Origin: Streptomyces sp. NBC_01689
Lineage (GTDB): Bacteria > Actinomycetota > Actinomycetes > Streptomycetales > Streptomycetaceae
Direction of reading: 5' to 3'
DNA length: 64,000 nucleotides
Assembly: GCF_036250675.1 (NCBI RefSeq)
Contig: NZ_CP109592.1
Span: forward strand, 2,046,001 to 2,110,000
The position numbers and the translations under genes are program-made. Of this stretch, positions 18,551 through 27,604 are shown piece by piece. The notes beneath the pieces were generated by a model, which saw only the letters and a program-made list of their open reading frames with translations, was not told the origin of the DNA and ran no database searches. Position 1 is the first letter of the stretch. The number at the start of each line of letters is the position of its first letter.

Positions 18551-21283
18551 CTACCGGACCACGACGGTTCGGATCTCCCAGGGACCGAGGGCGAGTTCGA
18601 GTCCGTCGGCGACCGGGGTCGTGGACAGGGGGCGGCCGAGCAGGTCGACCGTGGTGGCTTCGGTGAACGGGCCGGTCACCCGGGCGGCCGACCCGGTGGC
18701 GCTCATGGCCACCAGCCGTAGTTCGGTACCGGCGCCGCGGTCCTCGTCGGTGACACGGCGGATGCTCGACACGAGGACGTCCGTGCCGTCGACCCGGACA
18801 CCGGTGGCGGCGGGGGGCAGTCGGCCGTCCGCGGGTGCGGTCCCGCGGGTGACCAGTACGTCGTTGCGGAAGTCCTCGGCGAGGGCGACCGCGTTCGCGC
18901 CCTGCCAGCCGGTCGCCGAGGGCAGGACGGCGAACCGGTTCTCGACGCGCACGCCGAGATCCTGCGCGCCCGGAGCGGCGATCTCGCTGGCCGCCGGCTC
19001 GTCCCGCAGGGGGTGGATGTTGACGCTGATCGAGCCGATCGCGCGCAGCAGGGTGACGGCCAGTTCGGAGCCGTCGCCCACGAGTTCGTACTCGGAGGCG
19101 TGGTCGAGCAGGACGTTGGCGGCGCCGGCCGACACGAACGCGCTCGCGGGGAAGGTCGGGAGGGGGTATTCGCCCCAGCCGCCCTCCGCGGTGAGTCCGC
19201 GTTCGGTGACGGCGAACTGTCCGGCGGACGCGGACCCGGCCACCGGTTCGGGCAGCGGGACGTGGAAGCGGAGCCGGTGGTCCGCGGACTGGTTCAGGAA
19301 CGACGTCGAGACGCGTACGAACGGTTCGCCCGCGCGCACCTCCACGAGCGTCTCCACCGGGGTCGGCACGGTGCGGGTGGCGCGTACGTCGCGCTCGGAG
19401 GAGAGGGCGGCGGGCCACTCGTAGACCCGGGTGACCCGGATCCGGGAGCGCAGCGGGCCGTTCTCCAGGAGTTCTGTGGTGACCTCGGCCGGCTCCGACA
19501 CGAGCACGTCCCGGGCCGGCGGGGCGTAGTTGTAGCTGTCGCCGCGGTCACCGCCTTCGACGAGGCGGCCGACTCCGTACAGCACGGTGCCGTCGGTGCC
19601 GGTCACGTCCAGGGTGCCATCGGCGGCGACCGTGGCCTCGACCAGTCCGTTGGCCAGTGTGCGGTCCGTCGCCGTCGCGGGGGCGGTGGGGAGCCCGGGG
19701 GCGGTGCCCGCCGGTGCGACCCGGAAGCTGGTGAGGCCGGATGCGGGTACCTCGACGGGTACCAGCGCGGTCGCGCGGGCCTCCTCCAGGGTCAGCACCC
19801 GCCACTCCCCCGGGTGCGCGGCGGCCGCGGCGGCGACCTCGCGGCGCAGGATCAGCAGGTCGAACGGTCCGCTGCTGGGCACCTCGGCGAGGTGGAACAC
19901 CAGGGAACCGGGGGTGAGTTCGTAGTGGTCGATGAGGCGGCCGAAGAGCTCGCGGCGGTGGATGCGGCGCAGGACGCGTTCGAGCTGCGAGGCGTCCATG
20001 CGTTCGTCGGCGAGCACGGTCGGGGCCTGGGAGACGAGCTGCACGGGGTGGACCGAGCCGTCGTCGGAGGTCGCGACGAGCACGGTTCCCTCGGGCGGGG
20101 CGACGACGTCCACCTCGGCCAGGGCGGTGCGCGGGAACGGCAGCGGGTTGGCGACCAGGTGGCCGTCGCTCGGTACCCGGGCGGCGGGCTCGGCGAGGGC
20201 CGCGTCGCGGACCGCCCGCGCGGTCTGCGCGGCCTCGGCGAGACGCGCCTCGACCTGGTCGGAGGTCTCGTCGGTGCCGGAGCCGACGACCGAGTCGTGC
20301 GCGGAGGACTCGATGATCTTGTGCCAGGCGAGGGACAGGAAGGGCGAGTCGTCGCGCCGGGACCAGAGGGCGTTCATCCGCTCGGCGTGGTCGACGGTGC
20401 GCTCGGCGACGGCCATCCGCTGCTTGAGCGCGAGCCGCACGGAGAGCACGCCGGGTAGGATGTTGCCGCGTACGTGGCTGCGCAGTTCGCCGGTGACGAC
20501 GGCGGAGACCTCGTCGCGCACGTGCTCACGGATGTACTCGTCGAGGGTGGCGATGGTGATGGCGCGCTCGTCGCTGGACGCGCGCCGCAGCCAGGCCGCG
20601 AGCCGCGGGTCGGGCGCGTTGTGGTCGGTGCCGGCCATGGCGAGCAGCGGGTCGCCGCCCCAGCGCCCGGCGGTCATCTCGGCGTACTCGCCGAGGGCGC
20701 GTCCGATCTGGTCGGGTACCAGCAGGACGTCGAGGCCGTTGTCGTAGCCGTCGAAGAGGAACTCGGTGCGCACCTCGGAGCCGTCGGGGGCGCGCCAGCG
20801 GAAGGCGTGGCCGTCGACGGAGCCGGGGACACCGCGCCACAGCGCCGCGTGCTCGATCCCGGCGCGGGCCAGGATCTGCGGCATCTGCGCGACGTGGCCG
20901 AACATGTCGGGCAGGTAGCCGATGGGCATGGATCCGCCGAGCTCGGCCGCGGCCGCCCAGCCCATCTGCAGGTTGCGCACGATGGTCTCGCCGGAGCAGA
21001 GGAACTCGTCGAGCAGGATGAGCCACGGGCCGATGGCGAGCTGCCCGCCCGCGACGAGGGCCACGACGCGGTCGCGGTTCTCCGGGCGCATCTCCAGGTA
21101 GTCCTCGATCGCGGCCATCTGCCCGTCGACGGTGAACCGGAAGTCCGGGTTCGCCTCGGCCGTCTCCAGCACGGTGTCGAGGGCGGTGACGAGGCGGTGC
21201 CGGAACACCTGGAAAGGCTCGTACCATTCCCGGTCCCAGTGGAAATGGGGCACGAAAACGGCGGAGTCGGCGGAGTTCTGCAT
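18551..21283 (-). CDS. GH38 alpha-mannosidase
   Basis: ATG 21283 gives a 910-residue protein with AGAAGG upstream. No signal peptide is present, so the enzyme is cytoplasmic and acts on imported oligosaccharide. Motifs of GH38 are visible: zinc-binding HFHWDREWYEPF near residue 14, LPDMFGHVAQMPQIL near 121, ALWRGVPG near 146 and HDSVVGSGTDE further on, followed by the long C-terminal beta-sandwich domains. GH38 enzymes are zinc-dependent retaining alpha-mannosidases acting on alpha-1,2/1,3/1,6 linkages. It lies between the permease and beta-galactosidase genes in the same operon. Confidence 0.92.
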   Translation of the reverse strand: MQNSADSAVFVPHFHWDREWYEPFQVFRHRLVTALDTVLETAEANPDFRFTVDGQMAAIEDYLEMRPENRDRVVALVAGGQLAIGPWLILLDEFLCSGETIVRNLQMGWAAAAELGGSMPIGYLPDMFGHVAQMPQILARAGIEHAALWRGVPGSVDGHAFRWRAPDGSEVRTEFLFDGYDNGLDVLLVPDQIGRALGEYAEMTAGRWGGDPLLAMAGTDHNAPDPRLAAWLRRASSDERAITIATLDEYIREHVRDEVSAVVTGELRSHVRGNILPGVLSVRLALKQRMAVAERTVDHAERMNALWSRRDDSPFLSLAWHKIIESSAHDSVVGSGTDETSDQVEARLAEAAQTARAVRDAALAEPAARVPSDGHLVANPLPFPRTALAEVDVVAPPEGTVLVATSDDGSVHPVQLVSQAPTVLADERMDASQLERVLRRIHRRELFGRLIDHYELTPGSLVFHLAEVPSSGPFDLLILRREVAAAAAAHPGEWRVLTLEEARATALVPVEVPASGLTSFRVAPAGTAPGLPTAPATATDRTLANGLVEATVAADGTLDVTGTDGTVLYGVGRLVEGGDRGDSYNYAPPARDVLVSEPAEVTTELLENGPLRSRIRVTRVYEWPAALSSERDVRATRTVPTPVETLVEVRAGEPFVRVSTSFLNQSADHRLRFHVPLPEPVAGSASAGQFAVTERGLTAEGGWGEYPLPTFPASAFVSAGAANVLLDHASEYELVGDGSELAVTLLRAIGSISVNIHPLRDEPAASEIAAPGAQDLGVRVENRFAVLPSATGWQGANAVALAEDFRNDVLVTRGTAPADGRLPPAATGVRVDGTDVLVSSIRRVTDEDRGAGTELRLVAMSATGSAARVTGPFTEATTVDLLGRPLSTTPVADGLELALGPWEIRTVVVR

Positions 21284-21375
21284 GGCGCGAGCGACCTTCT
21301 CTTTACGGGTGACGCGGCGGGGGGGGGAGGCGATCGGGGTGCGTGGTGCCGGAGGGCGTCGGAGGCGGGTCCGGG

Positions 21376-22233
21376 TCACTTGAGGGCGCCGGAGGCGAGT
21401 CCGGTGCGCCAGAACCGCTGGAGGAGCAGGAAGAGGATGATCACGGGAACGATCGAGACCAGTGAGCCGGTGATCACCGATTCCTGCAGGAGGGGGGCGC
21501 GGGCGGTCTGGCCGTTCCACTCGAAGAGACCGAGGGTGATCGGGAAGAGCGACTCCTTCTGCAGCATCACCATCGGGAGGAAGAAGTTGTTCCAGATCGC
21601 CACGAACTGGAACAGGAAGATGGTCACCAGCGAGGGCGCCATCAGCCTGATCGCCACCGAGAAGAAGGTGCGGAACTCACCGGCGCCGTCCAGCCGCGCC
21701 GATTCGAGGATCTCCTCGGGTACGGAGGCGGAGGCGAAGATACGGGCGAGGTAGACCCCGAACGGGCTGACGATGCTGGGCAGGAAGACCGCGAGGTAGG
21801 TGTTGACGATCCCGGTCGCGGAGAACAGCAGGAAGAGCGGGAGCGCGAGCGCGGTGGTGGGTACGAGGACGCCGCCGAGGATGACGGAGAACAGGAACTC
21901 GCGGCCCCGGAAACGGAACTTGGCGAGCGCGTAGCCGCACAGCGCCGAGATCAGGGTTCCGACAGCGGCTCCCAGGACCGCGTAGATCACGCTGTTGAGC
22001 GCCCACTTCAGGAAGATGCCGTCGCTGCGGCTGAAGAGGGTGCTCAGGTTGCTGAACAGGTCGAAGTGCGAGAGCGCCAGACCGTTGGTGGAGGCGAGGT
22101 CGCTCTGGGGCTTGGTCGCCGCGACCACCAGGAAGTAGACCGGCAGCAGGAAGTAGATCGCCAGGAGGAGCATCAGCGCCATCGCGGCGGTGCGGCTGGC
22201 GCGGCTTTCGCGGATCAGGTTCTGGTTGCTCAC
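21376..22233 (-). CDS. ABC sugar transporter permease (MalG/LacG type)
   Basis: GTG 22233 overlaps the preceding gene's stop (GTGA), giving a 285-residue inner-membrane protein. Six hydrophobic segments are apparent, starting with ALMLLLAIYFLLPVYFLVV. The cytoplasmic EAA loop reads ESARLDGAGEFRTFF and would contact a shared ATPase. No ATPase gene is present in the window, as is usual for Streptomyces CUT1 importers that use the shared MsiK protein. Partner permease and binding protein are adjacent. Confidence 0.93.
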   Translation of the reverse strand: MSNQNLIRESRASRTAAMALMLLLAIYFLLPVYFLVVAATKPQSDLASTNGLALSHFDLFSNLSTLFSRSDGIFLKWALNSVIYAVLGAAVGTLISALCGYALAKFRFRGREFLFSVILGGVLVPTTALALPLFLLFSATGIVNTYLAVFLPSIVSPFGVYLARIFASASVPEEILESARLDGAGEFRTFFSVAIRLMAPSLVTIFLFQFVAIWNNFFLPMVMLQKESLFPITLGLFEWNGQTARAPLLQESVITGSLVSIVPVIILFLLLQRFWRTGLASGALK

Positions 22234-23177
22234 AGTCCGGCCTTCTTCGAGGTCAGTCGCATGAAACCGAAGCTCAGGACGAAGGTGATGACGGCGATGA
22301 CCACGGAGATCGCGGCTGCCTGCTGGTAGTTGTTCCCGGAGGCCACCGCGTACGCGAGCATGTTCGGTGTGTAGGTGCTGGAGATGTTCGAGGAGATCTG
22401 CCGCAGGACGGCCGGCTCGGCGTAGAGCTGCAGGGTGCCGATGATCGAGAACACCGTGGTGAGGATGATCGACGGGGCGATGATCGGGACCTTGATCTGC
22501 CACGCGATCTTCCAGTTGCTCGCACCGTCGAGCTTCGCGGCTTCGTAGAGCTCCTGCGGGATCGACTGCAGTGCCGAGAACATGATCAGCATGTTGTAGC
22601 CGGTCCACAGCCAGGTGGAGACGTTCGCCGCCGACCAGAGCACGGCGCCCGGACCGAGGAAGTCGGGGTGGAGCCCGACGCCCTTGAGACCGTCGACCAG
22701 GGGGCTGATCTGCGGCGAGTACAGGTAGGACCACATGATCGCCGCGATCACACCGGGCACGGCGTACGGCATGAACGCCGTGATCCGGAAGAACGACTTG
22801 ACCTTCAGCAACGGGGTGTCGAGCAGCAGCGCCATGATCAGCGCGACGAACAGCATGACCGGTACCTGGACGACGCCGAACAGTCCGATGCGTCCGATGC
22901 TGGACCAGAACTCGTCGTTCTGGAACACCTTCGTGTACTGCTCGAAGCCGCCGAAGGTCGTGTACGAGGTGCCGTACTGGCCGCCGGTGCGGCGCACGAC
23001 GAGGAAGCTCTGCCAGAGCGCGTAGCCGACGGGGACCAGGTAGAAGAGCACGAACGGGAGGAAGAACGGGGTGAGGAACGCGGCGATGGTGCGGGCCCGG
23101 GGGCCGCCGCCGCGGTGACGGCGGCGGCCCCCCGTGGACTCCACCACGCGGGTCGCGCGGGGTGCGATGTCGGTCAT
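22230..23177 (-). CDS. ABC sugar transporter permease (MalF/UgpA type)
   Basis: The 315-residue protein starts at ATG 23177, 8 bp after the binding-protein stop. It has a basic N-terminus, about six membrane segments (FLPFVLFYLVPVGYALW first) and the EAA motif EAAKLDGASNWKIAWQI. With the neighbouring MalG-type permease it forms the CUT1-family channel. Its end overlaps the next gene by 4 nt, indicating translational coupling and equal stoichiometry. Confidence 0.93.
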   Translation of the reverse strand: MTDIAPRATRVVESTGGRRRHRGGGPRARTIAAFLTPFFLPFVLFYLVPVGYALWQSFLVVRRTGGQYGTSYTTFGGFEQYTKVFQNDEFWSSIGRIGLFGVVQVPVMLFVALIMALLLDTPLLKVKSFFRITAFMPYAVPGVIAAIMWSYLYSPQISPLVDGLKGVGLHPDFLGPGAVLWSAANVSTWLWTGYNMLIMFSALQSIPQELYEAAKLDGASNWKIAWQIKVPIIAPSIILTTVFSIIGTLQLYAEPAVLRQISSNISSTYTPNMLAYAVASGNNYQQAAAISVVIAVITFVLSFGFMRLTSKKAGL

Positions 23178-23184
23178 TCCTCGG

Positions 23185-24519
23185 TCACTTGCCCGCGGTC
23201 GCCGGGATCGCCTGGTCCTTCATCGACTTCAGCGCGGTCGCCTGGGCGGCCGAGAGCGCGTCGTCGAGCGTGCCCTTGCCCGCCGTCGCCTTGGCCATCG
23301 CGTCCTGGAGCGACAGGTTCACCGTCTTCTGGGTCGGGCCCCAGGAGAAGTCGGTGTCGATGTTCTTGGACGAGTCGGCGAAGACGTCGAAGATCTTCTC
23401 GTTGTTGTAGTACGGGACGCCCTGCGAGAGCGCGGGAAGCTTCGAGCCGGCGGTGGCCGCCGGGTAGAGGCCGCCCAGCTTGTTCTCCAGCGCGAGCGCC
23501 TCGGGGTCGGTGTTCAGCCAGGAGTTGAACTTGACCGACTCGTAGAGGTGCTTGTTGCCCTTCATGAACGCGACGGTGGAACCGCCCCAGTCGCCCGACG
23601 CGGGGTTCGAACCCCAGGTCGGCATGGGGACGATGGACCACTTGCCGGCCTGGTCGGGCAGGTTGTCGCGGAACATGCTGTAGCCCCACGCGGCGCCGAC
23701 GTAGCTGGCGATCTGGTCCTTCTGGTACGCCGTGTACATCTGGGTCGAGCCGTGGGCGAGGTCGGTGCGCACGAGCTTGGCGTCGATCAGCTTCTGCCAG
23801 TAGTCGGCGACCTGCTTGCTCTGGTCGGAGGCGACCGACACGTGCCACTTGTCACCGGAGTACTGGTACATCTGGGCGCTGTTCTGCCAGAGCAGTCCGT
23901 TGAACGCCTCGGCGTTGTTCGGGTCGAAGAACGTGATGCTCAGTCCGGGGTCGGCCTTGTGCAGCTTCTGCGCGTCCGCCGCGTAGTCGTCCCAGGTCTT
24001 GGGGATGTCCAGACCGTGCTTCTTGAAGATGTCGCTGCGCACGTAGAGCGCCATCGGGCCGGTGTCCTGCGGGAAGGCGAAGACGCCGGTGCCGCCGAAG
24101 CTGGCCTGGGACCAGGTCCAGGGCACGAACGCGGACTTGGCGGCGGTGGCCGCCGAGCAGGCCGAGGCGTCCACGAAGGCGTTCTGGGTGCGCAGGAAGG
24201 GGAGTTCGTCGTAGCCGACCTGGGCGAGCTCCGGCGCCTTGCCCGCCTTGAGGGCGTTGCCGATGGTGCCGTACTGGTCGTTGGAGATGTTCTTCATCTG
24301 GACCTGGATGTCCGGGTTCTTCTTGTTCCACAGGGCCACGACCTTGTCCATGCCCGGAACCGTGTTCCAGTACTGGAGGGTGACCTTGCCCTTCGCGGGC
24401 TCGCAGGAGGCCGCGGATGCATCACTCGACGGAGCGGGCGACGAACACCCGGCGAGTACGACGACGCCGGCTGCCGCGGCGACGGCGGCGAGGCGGATGC
24501 GCGTGACTGTGTTGCTCAT
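23185..24519 (-). CDS. Extracellular sugar-binding lipoprotein of CUT1 ABC transporter
   Basis: The 444-residue protein opens with a lipoprotein signal (AAAAGVVVLAGC) whose Cys would be lipidated. The mature protein follows the family-1 solute-binding fold: VTLQYWNTVPGMDKVVALWN, GKAPELAQVGYDELPF, and a C-terminal part rich in aromatic residues. It captures an oligosaccharide outside the membrane for the two permeases downstream. As first gene of the operon it lies behind candidate LacI-family operators at 24541-24572 and the 50-bp palindrome at 24674-24723. Given the downstream GH38 and GH2 enzymes, the ligand is probably a mannose/galactose-containing glycan fragment; this is inference. Confidence 0.93.
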   Translation of the reverse strand: MSNTVTRIRLAAVAAAAGVVVLAGCSSPAPSSDASAASCEPAKGKVTLQYWNTVPGMDKVVALWNKKNPDIQVQMKNISNDQYGTIGNALKAGKAPELAQVGYDELPFLRTQNAFVDASACSAATAAKSAFVPWTWSQASFGGTGVFAFPQDTGPMALYVRSDIFKKHGLDIPKTWDDYAADAQKLHKADPGLSITFFDPNNAEAFNGLLWQNSAQMYQYSGDKWHVSVASDQSKQVADYWQKLIDAKLVRTDLAHGSTQMYTAYQKDQIASYVGAAWGYSMFRDNLPDQAGKWSIVPMPTWGSNPASGDWGGSTVAFMKGNKHLYESVKFNSWLNTDPEALALENKLGGLYPAATAGSKLPALSQGVPYYNNEKIFDVFADSSKNIDTDFSWGPTQKTVNLSLQDAMAKATAGKGTLDDALSAAQATALKSMKDQAIPATAGK

Positions 24520-24540
24520 ATCTTCCGTTCCAGAGAACGA

Positions 24541-24575
24541 CTAGCGACGACGCTAGGCGGGTCGACGTTGACACC
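24541..24575 (-). promoter_or_regulatory. Candidate operators in the sugar operon leader
   Basis: Two dyads lie 20-55 bp upstream of the binding-protein start: ctagcg-acga-cgctag (24541-24556, perfect 6-bp arms) and GTCGACGTTGAC (24561-24572, 5 of 6 arm bases match). The second has the ACGT core of LacI-family sites and resembles the GH92 operator. A 13-mer covering it (24563-24575) recurs upstream of the GH5 gene. Confidence 0.5.
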
Positions 24576-24673
24576 TCAGGCGTGAAGCCTTCTGGTTGGA
24601 ATGGCGGGCACGGTGTCGGCTCGAACGCCGGGCGCCGTGATGGGACTCAGCAACCTTGGGGAACCTTGGAGCG

Positions 24674-24723
24674 CGTTCCCGTGAGCGTTCCCGTGAACGT
24701 TCACGGGAACGCTCACGGGAACG
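24674..24723. repeat. Perfect 50-bp palindrome built of 12-bp units
   Basis: Every base from 24674 to 24698 pairs with its partner from 24699 to 24723, centred on tgaacgttca. Each arm is two 12-bp units of the type gcgttcccgtga, so CGTT/AACG half-sites recur about once per helical turn. It lies between the LacI gene stop (24800) and the sugar operon (24519), all on the minus strand. It could be a multi-site operator, a terminator hairpin for the LacI gene, or both. Confidence 0.9.
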
Positions 24724-24799
24724 TGGTGAAGTGTTCGGAAGTCTGCGCTCCGGCGCGTTCGAGTGTCAAGACTTTCGAGTCGTGCACGAGTCCGGCAGG

Positions 24800-25807
24800 T
24801 TACGCGGAGCCGCCCAGCCGCAGCTCGGCGCGGACCACCAGGTCGTCCTCGGCGAGCGGACTCGCCCCGGTCAGCAGCCGTGCGACCTGCTCGATCGCGA
24901 GCGCGCCGAGCTTGCGCGTGTCCAGGGCGACGCTGGCCAGCGGGGGCTCGACGAGCGCGCCCAGCTGCAGCCCGTCGAAGCCGATCACGGCCAGGTCCTG
25001 CGGGACGCTCCGGCGGAGCCGGCGTGCCTCGCGCAGGACGCCCATCGCGATGATGTCGTTGAAGGTGAAGACCGCGGTGACGTCGGGGTGGGCGTAGAGC
25101 AGGGCCCTGAGCGCCGCGCCGCCGCCGTCGGCCGACTGGTCGGCGCCGACCACCACGTCGGCGTCGATCCCGTGGGACTCGGCGGCGGCCGTGAACCACT
25201 CGCGGCGGATGCTGGGGTCGACGCGGCCGTGGTGGTCGAGCATGCCGATCCGCGTGTGTCCCGCCGCGACCAGGTGCGCGACCGCGGCGTGCACGCCTTC
25301 CTCCCCGTCGATCCGGATCGAGCTGAACCGGGCGGTGTGGTGCTCACGGCCGATGAGCACCACCGGCATGCCCCGGGTGAACAGCTGGAGTTCGTCCTCG
25401 GGGCAGCTGAAGTATCCGACGACCGCGTCCACCTGCGAGCTGATCACCTGGAGGGTGCCGCGTTCCTCTTCGGCCCGGTCCGCGGTGTCGTACACGACGA
25501 CGTGCCAGCCGCGCGCCCGCGCCGCCTCCAGCGCGGCCGCGGCGACCTCGGTGAAGAAGGGGTTGAGAAGGTCGGGTATGACCAGCCCGATGGTGGTGGT
25601 GTCCTGCCGGACCAGTCCGCGGGCGAACCGGCTGGGCCGGTATCCGAGCGCGCGGGCGGCGTCGAGGACCCGTTGTTTGGTGGAGCCGTCGATCTCGTCC
25701 TTGTCGTTCAGCGCCCTCGACACGGTCTGCCGGGACACCCCGGCGGACCGGGCGACGTCATGGATCGTGACTTTCCGGGGCTCCCCCGACACCGACGAGG
25801 ACACCAT
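24800..25807 (-). CDS. LacI-family transcriptional repressor of the glycan operon
   Basis: ATG 25807 has AGGAGG 7 nt upstream and gives 335 residues. The N-terminus is a LacI helix-turn-helix with hinge (VTIHDVARSAGVSRQTVSRAL, then YRPSRFARGL). The rest is a periplasmic-binding-protein-like sensor (IGLVIPDLLNPFF, VIGFDGLQLG) that binds a sugar released from the imported glycan. It is directly upstream of, and co-oriented with, the ABC transporter, GH38 and GH2 genes. It is the natural candidate for binding the palindromes between it and the operon, and possibly the GH92 operator. Confidence 0.92.
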   Translation of the reverse strand: MVSSSVSGEPRKVTIHDVARSAGVSRQTVSRALNDKDEIDGSTKQRVLDAARALGYRPSRFARGLVRQDTTTIGLVIPDLLNPFFTEVAAAALEAARARGWHVVVYDTADRAEEERGTLQVISSQVDAVVGYFSCPEDELQLFTRGMPVVLIGREHHTARFSSIRIDGEEGVHAAVAHLVAAGHTRIGMLDHHGRVDPSIRREWFTAAAESHGIDADVVVGADQSADGGGAALRALLYAHPDVTAVFTFNDIIAMGVLREARRLRRSVPQDLAVIGFDGLQLGALVEPPLASVALDTRKLGALAIEQVARLLTGASPLAEDDLVVRAELRLGGSA

Positions 25808-26042
25808 CGCCCACCTCCTGCTGCCAGCGGACGCCGATGCGCCCGCAGGGCCCCGAGTATGCCTGTGCCTGCCACGAACGCGCGAGGTCAGGTCTCCGCA
25901 CGACCGGCGGTGACGTCGTCCCGCCGGGCCGTCACCCCTCCGGCCGGTGGCCGACGGAGACATGACGGAGGCGGACGTACACGGACCCGCGCCGTCGGAC
26001 ACGGCCGGCCGCGGGCGGGGGCTTCAGGTGGGCGCGGCGCGG

Positions 26043-27482
26043 TCACGGACCGGACGGCACGGGTGGGTGGCGTGGCAGCCGGACCAGGAAGCGGGTGTCG
26101 CCCGGCTCGGAGGTGACGGACAGGTCCCCGTGGTGTTTGCCGGCCACGATCCGCCACGCGACGTACAGGCCGAGGCCCGCGCCGGCACCGGCCTTCTTCG
26201 TGGTGAAGAACGGTTCGAAGATGCGGGTCGTGAGTTCCTCCGGCACACCGGTGCCGGTGTCGCAGACGTCGACGCCGACCCAGTCGGCGTCATGGCTGGT
26301 GCGGATCGTGAGGGTGCCGTGCCCGCCCATCGCCTCCACCGCGTTGCCGATCAGGTTCGTCCACACCTGGTTGAGTTCGGCGGGGCGACCCGGCACCCGG
26401 GGCAGCGCGGGGTCGTACGCGCGGACGACACGGACGCCCCGGCCGATCGTGTCGCCCAGCACCAGCAGCGTGCTGTCGAGCAGTTCGTGGACGTCCATGA
26501 CGCGGTCCGGAGCCCTGTCCAGCTGGGCGTACCCCTTGGCGGCGGTGACGAGCGCCGAGACACGGGTGGTGGCCTCCTCCACTTCCGCGGTCAGCAGCCG
26601 GGTGTCGGCCGAGGAGTGCAGCCACCGCAGGGCGTCCGCCAGCGTGCCGGGGTCGGACACGCTCCGCGCCACCCGTTCGAGCCACTCCGTGCCGAGTCCC
26701 GCCTGGGCGAACGTGGACGCCAACTCCCAGCCGTCCGGGACGTCATGGGCCGCCAGCCAGTCCGCCAGCTCGTCCTCCCGGGCCGTCGCCTCCAGCGGGC
26801 CGGGGAGCGTCGGCCGGGCCGGCCGGACCGAGATCTCCTTCTGCAGGGCGACGAGACGTACGAGGGTCTCCTTGTCGCCCGCCGCGACCGCCTCGAGCGC
26901 GTCGTACATGTCGGCGATCCGCCTCCGCAGGGAGGCGTTGGCGCGCACGGCGGCCGCGGCCGGATTGTTGAGCTCGTGCGTGAGCCCGGCCGCCAGCGAG
27001 CCGAGCGCGAGCAACTGCTCACGCCGGCCCGCCTCCAGCTGGACGTTCTTGAGGTTGAAGAAGAGCCCCTCCAGCAGATGGAGCGCCATCGGGAACCACG
27101 CGTGCATGAGCAGCCCGTACAGCTCGGCGTCGAGCAGGTACAGGCGGGTGGGGGCGAGCACCCGCAGTGAATTGTCGTAGATCTGCGGGACACGGTCGCC
27201 GAGGACCGCCCGCCAGGCGCCCGCGTGGACTCCCGGCTGGTCGGTCCGGCTGAGCTCCACGTCCTCGTCGCCCACGCGCCGGTACAGGGCGACATAGCCT
27301 TCGAGCAGCACGAAGAAGCACCGCGCGGGCTCGCCCTCCCGGTAGGCGAACCCCGGCTCGAACACCTCGACGTGCCCCTTACCGCACAGCACGTCGAGCT
27401 GGTCGTCGGTCAGGTCCTCGAAGAGGAACAGGGCACGGAGTTCGTCGCGGTCGCAGGCCACGTGTTCGCGCGGAGCCGTCAT
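26043..27482 (-). CDS. Sensor histidine kinase with N-terminal cyclic-nucleotide-type domain
   Basis: I use ATG 27482, 5 nt after GGAG; GTG 27488 would overlap that site. The 479-residue protein has no membrane segments. Residues 10-130 form a cNMP-binding/CRP-like beta-roll (LFLFEDLTDDQLDVLCGKG, EGEPARCFFVLLEGYVALYRR). The kinase part has the phospho-acceptor His in GLTHELNNPAAA, the N box NLIGNAVEAM, G1 DTGTGVPEE, FEPFFTTK and G2 GLGLYVAW. It is a soluble kinase probably sensing an intracellular ligand. No response regulator is adjacent (orphan). Confidence 0.9.
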   Translation of the reverse strand: MTAPREHVACDRDELRALFLFEDLTDDQLDVLCGKGHVEVFEPGFAYREGEPARCFFVLLEGYVALYRRVGDEDVELSRTDQPGVHAGAWRAVLGDRVPQIYDNSLRVLAPTRLYLLDAELYGLLMHAWFPMALHLLEGLFFNLKNVQLEAGRREQLLALGSLAAGLTHELNNPAAAAVRANASLRRRIADMYDALEAVAAGDKETLVRLVALQKEISVRPARPTLPGPLEATAREDELADWLAAHDVPDGWELASTFAQAGLGTEWLERVARSVSDPGTLADALRWLHSSADTRLLTAEVEEATTRVSALVTAAKGYAQLDRAPDRVMDVHELLDSTLLVLGDTIGRGVRVVRAYDPALPRVPGRPAELNQVWTNLIGNAVEAMGGHGTLTIRTSHDADWVGVDVCDTGTGVPEELTTRIFEPFFTTKKAGAGAGLGLYVAWRIVAGKHHGDLSVTSEPGDTRFLVRLPRHPPVPSGP

Positions 27483-27604
27483 GTCCACTCCAGATCCCGG
27501 TGCGACGCGGTCCGATCGGCGGGGGAGGCTTTCGGCGTCTTCAGTATCGCGCCCCGCTCCCGCCGGGACATCCGCAGACCCGGGAGCGGACGGCGGGCGG
27601 CGGA

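Noticed and set aside
24656..26116. Plus-strand frame with RERSRERS repeats
   Set aside because: The repeat is the translation of the 50-bp palindrome and the rest is antisense to the LacI gene.
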